From: Nymphaea colorata
Taxonomy: Eukaryota > Streptophyta > Magnoliopsida > Nymphaeales > Nymphaeaceae
Direction: 5' to 3'
DNA length: 64,000 nucleotides
Assembly (NCBI RefSeq): GCF_008831285.2
Contig: NC_045139.1
Span: forward strand, 24,344,412-24,408,411
Shown: positions 23,266 to 38,121 of the stretch, in pieces
Numbering within the stretch: the stretch's first letter is position 1
Layout of the letters: each line of letters begins with the position of its first letter
Translations under genes and position numbers: made by a program
Notes under the pieces: model-generated
What the model was told of the DNA's origin: nothing
Seen by the model: only the letters and a program-made list of their open reading frames with translations
Databases searched by the model: none

Positions 23266-26200
23266 TCATGTTTCAGCTTTAATCCGTACAAAATTGAGCT
23301 GAGCAAGATAATTTCTCTCTGCAAAATCATGTAATGTTCTGCGAACTTGTGCACCACTATGGTTACTGCCATCCAATTCCTGCTTCAATGCCTTTTTGCA
23401 TTCGGCCGTATCCTGCAGAAGAATCACATTAAATAAAGCAACCATAAAAAACAAACGGAAGGCAGAGTATACATCATATGGACCATGAATATGCATGTCA
23501 CCGTGTGTGTGTGTGTGTGTTTGAGAGAGAGAGAGAGAGAGTACATTGTCATGAACTAGTATAGCATCAAATACATTGCCAAAGGTGGATTGGAGATCAA
23601 GAAAAATTATCTTCAGGAAAAGCAATCCAGTTTGCTAGTGACAACAGAATACATGCAGTTAACTAGTTGCAATAAGTTCTTATTCATGATATGTTACTCT
23701 TGGTTTATGTGCATTTCAGAACTTCCAGACCGAGCATGAGCTAATAATCTGAAAAGAATTCTACCAGCATTCCTAAAACGACCCTCTTTTTGATGAACAA
23801 TCTAGCATGCCACTTGCACTCAACTTCCACCGAGGCATCATCAAGTTCATGTCAAAATACACTTCTTCACTCTTAACTTTGTATTTCATCAAATGTAAGT
23901 TTGTTTTCATATAAGGTGTGGTTATGAATTGTAAGTGAAGTTATTTCACATAGCATGTCAACAAAATGCTTCATGTCCAATTCTGTCTCAAGTTCCAGGA
24001 CCAATTTTATATTTGCAAAATCCCCCAAAATAAAAGGGGATCATTTTGATTATTAGAACTGGGGGATTTGTGTACACAAGGTAGTTTTTATACTCATATC
24101 TAACCTGCAACTTCGGAGGAGTAGTGAACTCCTAGTCTATAATGTTACAGCCAGCAGTCTTAGAGAAAGAAAAGCTTTTTATTTACTAACTCTAATCTCA
24201 ATAATAAATAGATTAGGGCAGAGGTAGTGACTTACAAATTACATCAACCAAAAATAGAGAAATGTTTACAGAGAACTCCTAACTATTAAATATTGCAAAG
24301 GACCACCTAGAAACTTAAAGTCTTCTAATTCAACACTCTCCCTCAAACTGAAGCATACATATTAATCATGCTCCGCTTGTTACAACATCTAAAGAAATCA
24401 CCAATAGGAAGAGCTTTGGTGAAGACATCTACAGTTTGATCTTCAGATGATACATGAATAGTGGCTATGATTCCTCCTTGAACAAGGTCCCGAATGTAAT
24501 GGCAGTCCACTTCAATATGTTAAGTTCTCTCACGAAAAACTGGATTCTTTGCAATGTATGTGGCTGCTCTATTGTCACAATACATCCTCATGAGAAGAAG
24601 AATTGACACATTTAGGCTAGATAGCATGGATTTAGCCCAAGTCATTTCAGCGACAGTTTGTGCCATAGCTCTGTACTCAGATTCTGCACTAGATCTTAAC
24701 ACCACACCTTGTTTTTTGCTTCTCTAGGATATAAGGTTGCCTCCCACAAATACACAGAATCCTGTGGTAGACTTTCTGTCTTCGATTGAGTCAGCATAGT
24801 CAGCATCACTATAGGCTTCCACTTCCAAGGTCTTTCCTTTTGTGAACAAAAGCCCTTCACCTGGAGACGATTTCAAAAATTTGACCACCATTAAAGTTGC
24901 ATCTCAATGAACTTTCCTGAGTCTTTCCATGAATTGACTTAGCTTTCCCACCGCAAAGCTAATGTCTGGTCTGGTCACAATATAAAGGAGCTTCCCAATA
25001 AGAGATCTGTATGATCGAGAATCCACTAATTTTGATTCGTCATCCTGAACATGTATGTGTGGATTCATAGGTAGAGTGACCGGTTTAGCTCCTACCATTC
25101 CGGTGTCCTGCAATAAATCAAGAACATATTTCCGTTGAGATAGAACTACACCTTTCCTGTTGTGAGCAACCTCTATACCCAGTAAATATCATAGTTGACC
25201 AAGATCTTTCATCACAAAATGTTTTTGAAGCAACAACATTGTATCAGAAATTTTTTGATTGGAGTCACCTTGTCAGGATAATATCATCAACATCAATTGC
25301 TAGAATGCTCATACCTCTAGAATTCTTCTTGTTAAATAGAGAATGATCAAGAGGAGATCTCGTAAAGCCGCGCTTTGAGACCATCCCAGAGAACTTGTGG
25401 AACCACGCACGAGGACTCAACTTGAGTCCATATATAGCCTTCTTCAATTTGCACACTTTTTTCCACACTCCCCCTATCGTTCAAACCTTGATGGTTGTTG
25501 CATATAGACAATCTCATTGAGATCACCATACAAAAAGACATTTTTGACATCAAGCTGATACATGTGCCAGTCATGGAGTACAACCATGAAGATGATAAGA
25601 CGGATGGTTCCCAACCGGACAACAAGAGAAAAAGTCTTAAAGAAATCAACACTGTAGGTCTGCATGTAGCACTTAGCAACTAACTTAGCTTTGTATCTTT
25701 CCAGAGAACCATCAGAATGATATTTCACGGTGAATACCCACTTGGAGCCAACAATGTCACAATCAGGAGGAGGATCAACAAGTTCTCAGGTGCCTCGCTG
25801 AACTAAGACATCCATCTCATTTTGCATAGCTTGTCTCCACTGGGTATCTAATAAAGCTCGTTGGTGACAAGTAGGAACTGCATGGACAGTCAGACCTTGA
25901 ATAACCTATTGCAAACTTTGACTAACACCGTCAGTAGAAACAAAATGAGATATGGGATGCAGTGTACATGGTCGCTTGCCTTTGCAAAGAGCAATAGGTA
26001 AGTCTTGAGAGAGATCAGAGATAACTATAGTGGGCTCAGTTGGACTAGGTATACTCACCACAGATGTACTAACCTCATGAGAAGAGGTTGGGAAAGGATC
26101 ATGAGAAGGGTCCTGTTGACGTGTGTAGATCAGCGGAGGATGACGAAACTTAGAAACAACAGAACGAGGCTCACGTGGGAATGACTCCAATGGAGTGAGA

Positions 26201-29200
26201 GGGATAGGTAGTAGGTCAGATGATTGTGGCATCTCAGTAGAAGTAGGAGAGAGACTATAATAAGGTTGAGACTCAAAGAATGTAACATCCGCACTGATAT
26301 ACTCATTTTGAGTCAAGGGGTCAAAACATTTGTAACCTTTATGATTTCTGGAGTAGCCAATAAAGATAAATTTAATTGCTTGAGTAGCCAATTTATCACG
26401 TGTAGGCCCAAGGACGTGAACAAAGCATGTGCAACCAAATATTTTGGGAGCGATTAGAAACAAGGGTCGTTGTGGGTGCACAAGTTTAATGGGAACCTGG
26501 TTGCCAATGAAGAATGAGGGCAAACAATTGGTCAAGTAACAAGCAGTGAGGATGACATCTCCCAAAAAATATGCAGATAAATGAGCATGAAGCATTAGGG
26601 AACATGCCCCATTTAAAAGTTGGTGATGTTTTCGGTCAGCTACTCCATTTTACTGGGAGGTATAAGGACAAGTAAATTGAAGGGAAATGTCATTATCAAA
26701 GTAAAATTTCAGTAAGGTAGATGCCTTGAACTCAATAGTGTCATCAGTGCGAATGCTTTTAACAAGAATACCAAATTGGGTCTTTATTTCAATAATAAGG
26801 TCCTTGAGAATACATATGACTTCAGGTCTTTCTTTCAAAAGGAAAACCCAAGTGACTCAAGAATAATCATCAACAATGACAAGGAAATAACGAAATCTAG
26901 ACCTACTAGCAACTCTGCTAAGACCTCACACATCAACATGAAAAAGATCAAATAGTCCACAACTGAAAGTTTGGACGGACTAAGACTTGATGAATAACTG
27001 CTACGGGTGTGCTTGTCAAGTTGACAGGCCTCACACTAGAACGACTCTTGTACTGATAGATGAAGAAGTAGGTGATGGAGCTTGGAGATAGATGGATGAC
27101 CTAGTCTAAAGACAATGAAGAAGTCAAGGAGGCTGCAACACCCACATAATCAAACAAGATGTAGATGCCCCCTTTCACATAGCCTCCACCAATCGTCTTC
27201 CCAGTTTATAAGTCCTGGAATGAACATAAACCAAAGTCAAATGTAACACGACAATGTAAGTCATTAGTCAATTGTCCGACTGATAAAAAATTAGTGAAAA
27301 ACTTAGGAGCATATAACACATTAGGAATTGTCATAGACTGAAAAATCTTAATATCTCCATAACCCATAATAGGAGACCATCTGCCATATGCAAGTTTCAC
27401 ATGATGAGTCTGAGGTAATGTGCAGAGCAAGGTAAACAATGAAGGTCTACTACAGAAGTGCCTCGATGCTCCTGAATCAATAATCCAAGTAGTACCTGTA
27501 TCATGTGGAGCAGTATCGACAGACATAGCATTGTCTATCATAACTGTGGAGGCGGACAGTTGAATAGATCTGTGTGCTAAGAACTGCTCATACTTTGACT
27601 TGTTGATATTCATTGTCACAGTCTCAGGATGGGAAGAAGACAAAGACCCCTCTACTACTGATGAAGTTGCCTGGACAGATCCAATAGGAGACTGTAATGG
27701 ATTCTTGCCTTGCTTAGATGCAACACCTCTTCCTAAGGATGTAACGGAAGAACGACAATGCTTATCTCAACATCTGTCTTCCAAATGCCCTATTTTTCCA
27801 CAGTAGGTGTATTGAAATCTCCCACGACCTTCTCCAGACCGTAGACCTATGCCCCTCCCCCTGGAGAAACTACCTCCACAGCCTCCTGAAGCCACCAAGG
27901 CAGAGGCAGGAGCATCATTAGAAGGTGGAGAAAGGGTCACAAGGAAGACGGCTGATTCTGTTGTAAGCCTTAACTAGGTTAGGGATTTCTGCTCCAATCA
28001 ACATCTGCGCCTTTGCTACTGCATATTTGGGAGAGAGACCCTCCAGAAATTTTGTCACCATAGACTATTCACTATGAGTCTTGTGACATGGAGGACGCAA
28101 AACTTTCAGTCTTTCATAGATTGACTTGATGGAAGCAAAGTATTGAGCAAGACCTTGATCGCCTTGTCGCAAATCAAGTAATTCCTCCTCCACCTGCAAG
28201 ATCTTGCTAACATTCTTGTCATTAGAGTACGTATGTTTCAAAAAATCTCACATCTGTTTGGCAAAGGTATAGTATACAATAATAGAGGTAATCTGTGGTT
28301 GCATACTATTCATGATTCATGACATGACAATATTGTTATCTTCCTTCCATAAAGTATATTTTCCACTTCACCAAAGGCTCATTTTATTCTATCACATGCT
28401 CCTTCCGATGTCCAATGATAGACATCATAGACACACGGGCTTCTCATAATTAGATCCATCTAACTTTACAGTAGAGTCATAAGAAAAGGGATTGCCTGTG
28501 TTCTTATGCTCATACTGCATCTCTGTCTTGCCTTCATCAGCCATAATGTGAGACTCAACAATATGACCTTAATCTGGCTGCGCTTTGATAAGATCAAGAG
28601 TATAACGCACAACAATCAACTTGAGATGACTTAGGCAGCAGAATTTTTTTCAGCATTAACAAAAGTCCTTAAAAGAATATCTATTAACTTGTTGTTTAGT
28701 AAATCAGTCCACCAACCACAGCAATCAACTTTAGAGGATCTAGGCAGCAGAATTTTTTTTTTCAACATCAATAGAAGTACCCAAAAAAATCTATAAACTT
28801 GTTCAATGAATCAGTCCACCAAACTTCCACGTAGTAGGCTTCATATCATTGTTTAATAGAATCCACACATGCATATCAGAAAGATATTCAATCTGATAAG
28901 AGTATATCCAACTTGCAGCCACTTTTCCACAGTCAGCCAACAAAAAATCTGATGAGAATATGGTCCATGTGCAGCTACTCTTCCACGAGCCCAGATCTGA
29001 CTTAGAACTTTCCAACGCAACTCCCACGCAGTTGCTCACGCTCTACTATATCCATGTTGGGAATCTAATCACACATACCTCTCACGTGTGATTAGGTTTC
29101 CCTTCCATGCTGCTCCACTATCTCCTGATCAGCAAAGAGAAGAGAGAAAGGAAAGGTAGAGGAAGAAAAAAGGTGGGAAGAGATGGGAGGGAGAACAGGA

Positions 29201-32200
29201 GAACAGGTCACCAGAAAGTCACGTCAGCCACTGGCAGAGAAGGGTGGTGATCCCCGGCTCCAATACCATGTTACAGCCAGCAGTCTTAGAGAGAGAAAAG
29301 CTTTTTATTTACTAACCCTAATCTCAATAATAAATAGATTAGGGCAGAGGTAGTGACTTACAAATAACATCAACCAAAAATAGAGAAATGTTTAAAGAGA
29401 AATCCTCACTATTAAATATTGCAAAGGACCACCTAGAAACTTAAAGTCTTCTAATTCAACACATAACTCCATATTAGTAACTGATATATAGGCTTAAAGC
29501 AAAGAATACTACAGTCCTACTATCTCAAGGTCCAAAATTCTTCTCTTGATTATGACAAATGGCCTTTTCATTGGATATTGTTTCTCAACCATCTTAACCA
29601 GTCCAACAGTTGTCATTATTTTCAAGAGAAGGTATAGCAGGACCAACATATTCCTGACTACAACCATGAACACTGCACAGAAACGCCTATAGGGCCTGTT
29701 TGAGGTTTTTTTTTTTTTTTTTTTGTGGGTGCGGGTTGGGGATCTTTTGGGTGGTGAAGAGCAGAACACTTGGTTACAAATAAACCATATTTGGCAAAAA
29801 AAGGTTTGCCCAAAAGCTGGTTTTTCCCAGTTTGGGTGCCATGAAAGTTGAAACCATTAGTATAGTTTCAGTTGCAAAGAAAAGAACTGAAAGGAAAAAA
29901 GCCAGCCCATTCCATGCCCACTCACCAGCCAGGACATGGGCTGATCACATTCATTCAATATGGGTGATCTGGCCAGCCAATTTCCCAGCAGTAGGTGGCC
30001 AGGAGATTGCCTTCCAATGAAGATTAAAAGCAAATTATTTTTTTTCCCTTTCTTTTCAGCCATTTTGTGCCACTGGACTGCTGAAAAATGTTTGGACCAG
30101 CATCGCACAAACAGAGCAGTACCAGTCCAACAGTTTCCAGCTGGCCTTCCCATGAAAATGGTCACAAAAGAATTTCATTCCCATCAATGATGGTGCAGAT
30201 GAACTTAGAATGGAAGCAAGAGAGTCATCTTGACCCCCTCCATGACAAACCTAGTTCTTATAAAAAAATTGATCAAATTTCAAAATGGTAATAATATGTT
30301 AAAAGAAACCCCAAAAATTTAAAATATATTAAACTTTTATAAAAAAAACACTGGAAAACACGATGAAAGAACCTTTTTCTATTTTAGTGTCTTACCAAAA
30401 TACCGCAATTCTATTCCATTTTTTGTTTTCCTTTATTTTCCCCTTTTCGCCGCTTTTACAAATAAAACACTGATTTGTGACAGTGGTCTTAAAATTTAAA
30501 AACACTAAAGAGAAAGTAGACAATGAGTGGGAAATGGCAAAAGGAGAACTAAAATTTAAAAAAAATGAAGGAAACGTGATAATGGATAAATATGAAGCAA
30601 AAGCTTCTCAAATTATCTGAAATTGCTTCTGACCTAGTTTGACTTTGGAGCCAAGAATTGAAGAGAGGTTTGCCAACCAACCATTCAGAGCAAGAGATAA
30701 TTAAAAGAAAAAAAAAATGAAGCCATAAATGGTTATTGTGTATTGGGCAACCAAAAATAAAAAAAATATTGTGGAAGTTCCAAGGAAAAAAAGAACTAAA
30801 AACATGTGAGACCAATAAGAACCATTTGAAAACATAAAAAAGTAAAGCAAATAAATAACAAACATAAAGTTGTTATAAATGAAAAGAAAACTGAATCTAA
30901 GGCTTCTGGGCAATCAAGAAATTTCACAGACCGAACCATATCATTTAGAGATTGAAGCTTGTTATACTCATATGCACAAAGGAACTAACAAGGTTTGTCA
31001 CGTAGGATCTACCAGATACGAACCTTGTACAGTTTTCTTTTCACCTCAAGAAACTCTTGTGCTATTTCCCGGAAAGAAGGACATTTTAGGGAAAAAACAA
31101 CCACTTAAAAAAATGAAACAAGAAAATATTGGTTTATTTCTTGGCACATGGAGCCCAAAAATAGCCACCGATACAAACAGAAAGAATGAAAAATACACTG
31201 GCAGCCATTTCCTGCCTACCATCAGCCAGCAGATGGGCTGTTGGTGACCTTGAACATCAGTCACTAAGTGACCTCCATCAACCCATTTCCAAACTGATGT
31301 TGGGCAAGAAAAGGGGGCCTAGTCAAGAAAGCATGAAAATACATTTCGGCAACCACAAAAAATTGGTTGGTCATAAAATGGATGGCACCAGTCCAGCCCT
31401 TATTGGAGAACCTCCAGATAGGTATGGTTGGAAAAACAAGCACAACGGAATCTATATTCTGCATTATGCTCTAACCATGCCTAGATGTTCTGTTTCAGAT
31501 GTTAGCAAATTCATGTGCCAAAGAAGATACACTTCATATTCTGCTTGCACTAATATAATTCTGCTTTTTCTTGCACTAATATAATTCTGCTTGTGCTAAT
31601 ATAATTGTTGATTTTCTCTTTTTCCTGATAGAGCTTTAACTTCACACTACATTAGTTAGACCAAACTAACCAGTTTATCATGCAATATCTTAAAATCATA
31701 GTCCTAGAATATGTGCAACTATAATCAGGTTAACATTAGAATTATTCCAAGACCCTGAATGGGTATTGAATACTCCCAAATGCCTTAGACTCAATTGAGT
31801 AAAAGTTTTTACCTCACACACACACACAGACACACATACACATGCACACACACATGTATATGTCTTAGTATTTTGAAGATGCCAAATAGTCAGATATCCA
31901 GCTGATCTTCAAAGGTTATATAAGTATAGAAGGATGCTAGCAAAGGAAAAGCACCATACAAACAACAGTATGTAATAGATACTGAAAACATAAATTCATG
32001 CAGTATGATTTTGCTTGTGCAACACTCAGAGGAGGCAAAACCTTCCTGATGAAGCATTGACCAACACCCAGTCATAAATAATTCCAGAGAACTGCTTAAC
32101 CCAAAAGAGGAGCACATCACATGATTATCTTAAAAATTTTCTGTTCTGATGTCATTATTTCTGTTTTCCTGCAATTTTGCAGTAATTCTTGATTTTTTCT

Positions 32201-35200
32201 AATCTTGCTGTCTCCTTGCTAAACTAAAATATGTTCAGTTAGAAATTTATGCTAAAAAAGGTGACAGAAAAGAGAAAGTATATGGTGGAACAGAAGGGAA
32301 ACAAAATACTAGGAGGAGAGGGGGGTATGATGAGGATAGATTTCTTTCTGCAGAAAACTTTAAAACAATAAAAACTTGCTCAAAAGCCTCATGCAAAATG
32401 TCTTTGTCTTTTTCCTTTTCAACTGCAATAGTTTTAGTAGAGAAGTAACTTTCTTATGTAGACCTTATAAGAATTTAAGAATTCAGTTTTAGAGCATATA
32501 AACTTTTTATCAAATGCATGAGCAAGCTGCAACAGAACTACCTTTAAAGTTTAAATATGTTCATTAAAGAGGAAACACATAGCACATGTCAAGTAAACAT
32601 TCAATAGACAGTTCAAACCTGTAAAAACCCAAGCATCTGCTCCTCAATGGTTCCACGCATGGCCAAAGTTTCCACATGGACAGGACGAGTAGCACCCATC
32701 CGGTGAGCCCGACTTATGACTTGTTCCTCCATACTGCTTGCAAGGGAAAACAGAAATAGATACATCTCATAACAAAAAAGGTACTTTTAACAGCTATTAC
32801 AACCTTAAAATCTATGATTGTCAGCATCTATAAGATGGATTTGTTACTTTGGGCAGGTTGGGTTGGGGGGTGTTTGGGAGGCATCAAACCCCTTCATGAG
32901 AAATAAAAGGGGGACACTGATGTAGGTAGTTTTATGATGGAAAAATGCCTATATGCATGTCACAAGCATTTTCCTGCGCTTTAATGTGCCCAGATATATC
33001 TACAATATAATCAATTCCTTCATAAGAAGAAAGCTGAGAAAAAGGAACAAGCCATATACCTCTCTCTAAGAACCTCATACGCCCCCCAAATTCACAATTA
33101 ATTTTAGCAGGAAAGTTTAAAGCTTAAATGCCCCAAGGGAATGGGAGATGTAGGTGGATATTACATGGTCTATAATGAAATGATTCTTTATTGAAATGAT
33201 TCTTTATAATCTCTTGCAGATACCTTTCCCTCTTCAAAAGCGTGTGCATAACTTTACATTAATACATTCATTGGCTCAGCATGCCCACACTTTCGTGTAA
33301 GAGTGAGATCTAGGATATGTATCTACAAAAAGGAAACGATTCTAAAAGTTCAGAGCCATGCTGATGACAAAAAAATTCACAAAAAAGTACCTTCTGTCCC
33401 AAATTGGTTCCATTAGAAAAACATGTGTGACAAAGCTCAAATCTAAACCCAGGGCTGCACTCCCATCCATCAACAAAACCATGCAGTTCGGATCATATCG
33501 AAAAATCATCAATGACTTCATCTGAGCATATTGCAACAGTATCAGCATACATTACATTAATAACAACTGAAAACTAAAAGGTGTATCAATACCTTGTTAG
33601 TTGAATGCATTGGGCTGTACATCCCAGCATATCTGATACCAGCAATTGTCAACTTGACAGAAGCAAAAGTACTCATTAAGATGAAAATCAATGTCAAGGA
33701 ACATAAGAAAAGAAGCACTAGCCCATAAGCACCTGTTATTCAATGAATGCATACCTGTTGTTCAATGACATGTATATGCTCCAGAAATTGTGAAAATACA
33801 ATGACTTTCTCTGGCAAGCTACCAGAAGATTCATTCAGCATATCTGCCCTGTCTTCATGGTATAGAATCTCCTCCAATTGCTTCCTTGAGCCAGACAGAT
33901 GCATTTTCCCACCAGATTCAGTACTGTCCTCAGCTAGAGAATAACCCATTTTCCTATTAGCGTTTTGCAGACATTTTAACCTCTCGACAAGATATGCAAC
34001 CTTGCTACTTGATGTTGCATGCCAATCCGGGTCCCAGTTGTCCTGCACCAGATTCAGATATTGATGGTTGCTCCCATCACTATGGCAATCCACAAGTGTA
34101 TAAGGCAGATATTGCAATTAACTTTACCTGCTTGTATGATGGTTGCAACTCAATAAGGTCTTTAGGGACAGGCCACTTTGGATTGGGATTTTCAGGCCGA
34201 GCTAAGGTTTCAGGACTCTGCATTTCATAGGCATAACCACACCCAGGATAAGTACATCTTTCACTGTCCAGTGCAACACAACCGAGGCATAATAAATGCC
34301 TACAAGGAGTTATGACAGGCAAGCGGCACCATTCTTTGCATCTGAAAATAAGCTTAGCATACAGAAATAAATTCTTTGAAATATGTATCAAAGCAACATA
34401 TAGCTGAATAAACCAAAGAATACGCACCTGCAACAACTTCCACCATTTAAAAGAGCATTTCTGATAAACAAGTATTCTTCTGAAGCAGGATCAAGACCAT
34501 GTTGAACTAAAATATCCATTGTTTCTTGAATGTCCTCACCTGCCTCTCTTACTTTGATGTGCCCAGCCACACAACATGAAAGCCTGACATTCCTGATTGT
34601 GTTGCTACGAAATTTCCACTGTTTAGGATTCAAGAGGGACTCAACGTGAGAAGGATCATTCCAATCAGCCATGAGAATATTGCGTCTGACTGTAACTACA
34701 AGCTCATTATAACTCTTTGCATGCTCTTCGGTAAAATGAAGATACACCACTCTCTTGATACAAGGAGGAATAGTTTGCAGATCTACTTTCCTAGCACTGA
34801 TCATGCATCTCTGAAGCAGCTGTATAAGACGAGAACGACCTTCCTCCATTTCTGCCTCAAAGGGTCTAAGAATACCAGCCTCCCATGAGCTTTGGTGTTT
34901 TCCATAGGCCTCCTCATGTAGGAATTTCAGCATGGGATGAAGATGGGCCACCTGACTGTTGGGAGTGTTTGGCATTGGTGTTCCAGTCAACAGCCATCGT
35001 TTTGAAGCTGCCAATGAAACAGCCATTTGCAATTTATTTGTCATGCAGAGGCTTGAACCAAGAGTGTGGCCCTCATCCAACATTACTCTCAGCCAATGAA
35101 TTTGCATCAAGATGCTCCTGTTACGATGACTCCATTCAGCACTCAAACGGTTGAAAGTTGTTATTACAATGTCATAATCCCAAGCAAGGTCGTGAGCATG

Positions 35201-38067
35201 AGGCTTCTTATGATCAGCCCAAACATAAATCCGCAGCTGACCAGAACTAACATGCTTTGAGATTTGGTTTTTCCAGTGATCCACTAAATTTGCAGGGACA
35301 ACAATGAGGGTGGCCCTAGACAAATACAATCGGAATACATCCAAGGGCTTAGTCAGAGCAATCTGTAATGCCATTGTGTCAAATTCCAAATTATAAAGAG
35401 AATTTGGGTAATACCATCTGACTGTTCCTCGTAAAATCTGCCTTCTAAGGCCAAATGCTTGAAAAATTTTACTAAAACCATGGTTCTCTCTCTTTGGATC
35501 AAACCCTATGTTAAGGTTCGGAGGAAGAATCAGTCCAGTTGCTTCCATTGCTAATAATTTATCAGGAGACAAATTAGACAGCCAACACAGTGCTTTCCTT
35601 GTCAGTGAGTTCATCAAAGCCAGATGCTCCTTCAGCACACCTGTAAAAAACAGTACATTCTGCTCCTTCCCAGAGGAAGTCTCTTTGGTGTAGAAACCAG
35701 GTAAATTAGTAATGGACGTTTTCTGGTCACAACACTCCTCAGGACTTGAACAACTTTGATGCAACGGATCCCCATTCATATTGCAGAACCATTCCAGCTT
35801 TGGATCTGGTGCACTTGCGCCTGAAAGCTTGCGCCACTTACTGCAAGCATCACACTGAACCCAAGTCTCACAAGTTTCTACATGATCCACATTAACTTTC
35901 AGCTTTTTTGAGTCATTAAACAAAGTTGCATCAGAATCAATTTGATTTTCCAGGCAAACAGTTGCCAAACAGTCCAACTTAGATGACTGATCTGTAACAT
36001 TCTTCTTCGCCATTGCTCTAGTAGTCAACACAACATTCCCTTCATATGATTCAAGCAGGTTTCTCTTTACACGGGCCAAGTTTCTTGTTTGCCGACAAGC
36101 AAATGCCTGCAAAGGATGCCTAGTAGAGCATGGTGATCTCCCTGTTTTATGGATAGATAGATCATCTCCAATCACATAAGTAGAATGTGTTGTTTTTGAA
36201 CGTTCAGATGATGAAGATAGATTCATGTTTCCTTCAGTATTAGATTCTTGAGAGAAGCCACCAGAGTACAACTTCCCACGCTGTCTAGCCTGCCCCATAA
36301 ATCGTCTCCAAGTCCACATGAAGTTGCCACTTGCGCAGTCATCAGCATTAAGCTCATAGTAGCCACATCTCTGATCAGAAGTATGCTTGCACCATTTAAC
36401 TTCTACGCCTTCAGGTGGGTCTGCCAGTGTACCTTGAGTTTTGAGAATAAGAGAAAGAGCAGTTATGGTTTTTCCCAAGCCAGGTTCATCACAAAACATT
36501 CCTCCACAGAAATCTGTGATAGTGGGGGAAACTCCTGTTAATATTTCACCAGAAACTGTATTTATGTAGAAGTGAAAACCATCCTCAGTTGAGAAACCCA
36601 CATAAAGAGGATGCGCAAGAACCTCAGCACTTTGTTCACGATGTAGCATCCACTCAACTGCAGCCTGCTGATGAGGAAACAGCTTAAGCTTCATACATGG
36701 CATGATAGAAACAGCCAAATATCTTAAATGGCGGCAGGAGGCTGCAACCCTGACCAGATCTTTTGGTTGAAGTCCGCTCAGCAACTTGACCAAGATATCA
36801 TCAGAAATATCCCAAATGCCCGAGCCACATGTAGTTTCAGCAGGACTAATTTTGCTGGAATGTACACATCTTTCCTTTGCAAGACCAGGTAAGCTCTTAA
36901 ATATCTCATGAAGCTCAAAAAGCTTCTTCCTAGAGTTTGACATGGTGTAGTGTACTTTGCAACCCAGAACATGGCAATACGGGGGGGACCACATCCAATC
37001 ATCACCGTTGCAAGTGTATCTTCCATTTCCTTCATCACATTTTAGCCACAACTTTCTTTCTTCCCAGTTGCAACTGTAAATGGAATTCCACTAACAAGTG
37101 AATTGCATGAAGGTAAACAACAAAAGAAAGAAAAACTTGCTGTTATGAAATTTCATGTACATTTAATAAAATCAATCAAGGTTAAATAACACTGCGAACT
37201 TACACCTACAGATTTTCCATGGGTATCCACACATCTAGCAATGTCCAGTGGAAGCTGCATTCAGCACATATGCATGCGGATAGAATGTAGGCAAAAATAC
37301 TCAAACATAAAGTGTCAACAACGAAAAATTCATACAGACACAAGGAGACTTATGCTGAACAAGCAATAATATGCCCATAAGTTGATCACTCTATCATTTT
37401 GTTTCTTATTTTTACTGATCTTCTTGATTGTTTATTTCATATTCATGTTTTTTCTAATAGATTTTGGCATGAATCCCTCGTGTAACATTATTACCACACA
37501 GGTTCAGGACTGCTGTTGAAGAATTTACAGTTAGTTTTTATGACATATAAATACAAGAATATATACATGTAGGCATGTATGTACATACGTGAGCGATTTT
37601 GGAAAAGAGGTGGGGAGATTATATGGTACGTGCAGAGGTCCTTTGTACATATAACCTGATATTAGATGCCACTTCTCTTCTTTTTCATCATTTGGTATAT
37701 CTAGCACTGCTCAAAATTTGCTTGACCAGAAAGAGGTCATAGGTCATTTATTCGAACTTTGGAACATGATTGCAAATTTTTAAAAGGCTTCAAAAGTGGT
37801 ACTCAATATGTGAAAATCCCATGATTTAACCTATCATATGTTTTCATTAAAGCAAATATTTTAAGATTTGACTTTTGGAAATAAAACATGTTACAACTTA
37901 CACATCTATGAAGCCAGATTTAATGACTTACCTATAAGTCCCAAATCCATTGCATGTGTTGTCAATTACAACATACAAATTAGAAGGTGAAACTAACACA
38001 AACCGCCACACAAATACATAGGGCATTACACACAGCATACACACACACACACACACACACATATATC

Positions 38068-38121
<54 letters not shown>

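Larger units (their letters stand above)
24143..29461 (-). mobile_element. Ty1/copia LTR retrotransposon in intron 7
   Basis: Two 193-bp LTRs (TGTTACAG ... TTCAACA) flank a decayed copia gag-pol in minus orientation, the same strand as the host gene. Flanking 5-mers TATAA (24138-24142) and CATAA (29462-29466) look like a once identical target duplication with one change. The primer-binding site next to the 5' LTR, TGGTATTGGAGC, is a diverged initiator-Met type; a GAGGGAGAG polypurine tract abuts the 3' LTR. The coding region has many stops and frameshifts. Confidence 0.92.
23413..32618 (-). other. Intron 7 of helicase gene (9.2 kb)
   Basis: Splits residues between GFLQ and DTAEC at a phase-0 junction, donor acag/gtttga and acceptor ctgcag. 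It holds a complete-ended copia element (24143-29461) oriented with the gene, a GT/GA microsatellite (about 23503-23542), an A/T-rich block (30290-30900) and a CA run at about 31817-31860. No other exon was recognised in it. Confidence 0.85.

Noticed and set aside
29694-29730. 'gggcctgtttgag' as the end of a hAT or Harbinger MITE
   Set aside because: No matching inverted end (caaacaggccc-like) was found nearby, so no element could be supported.
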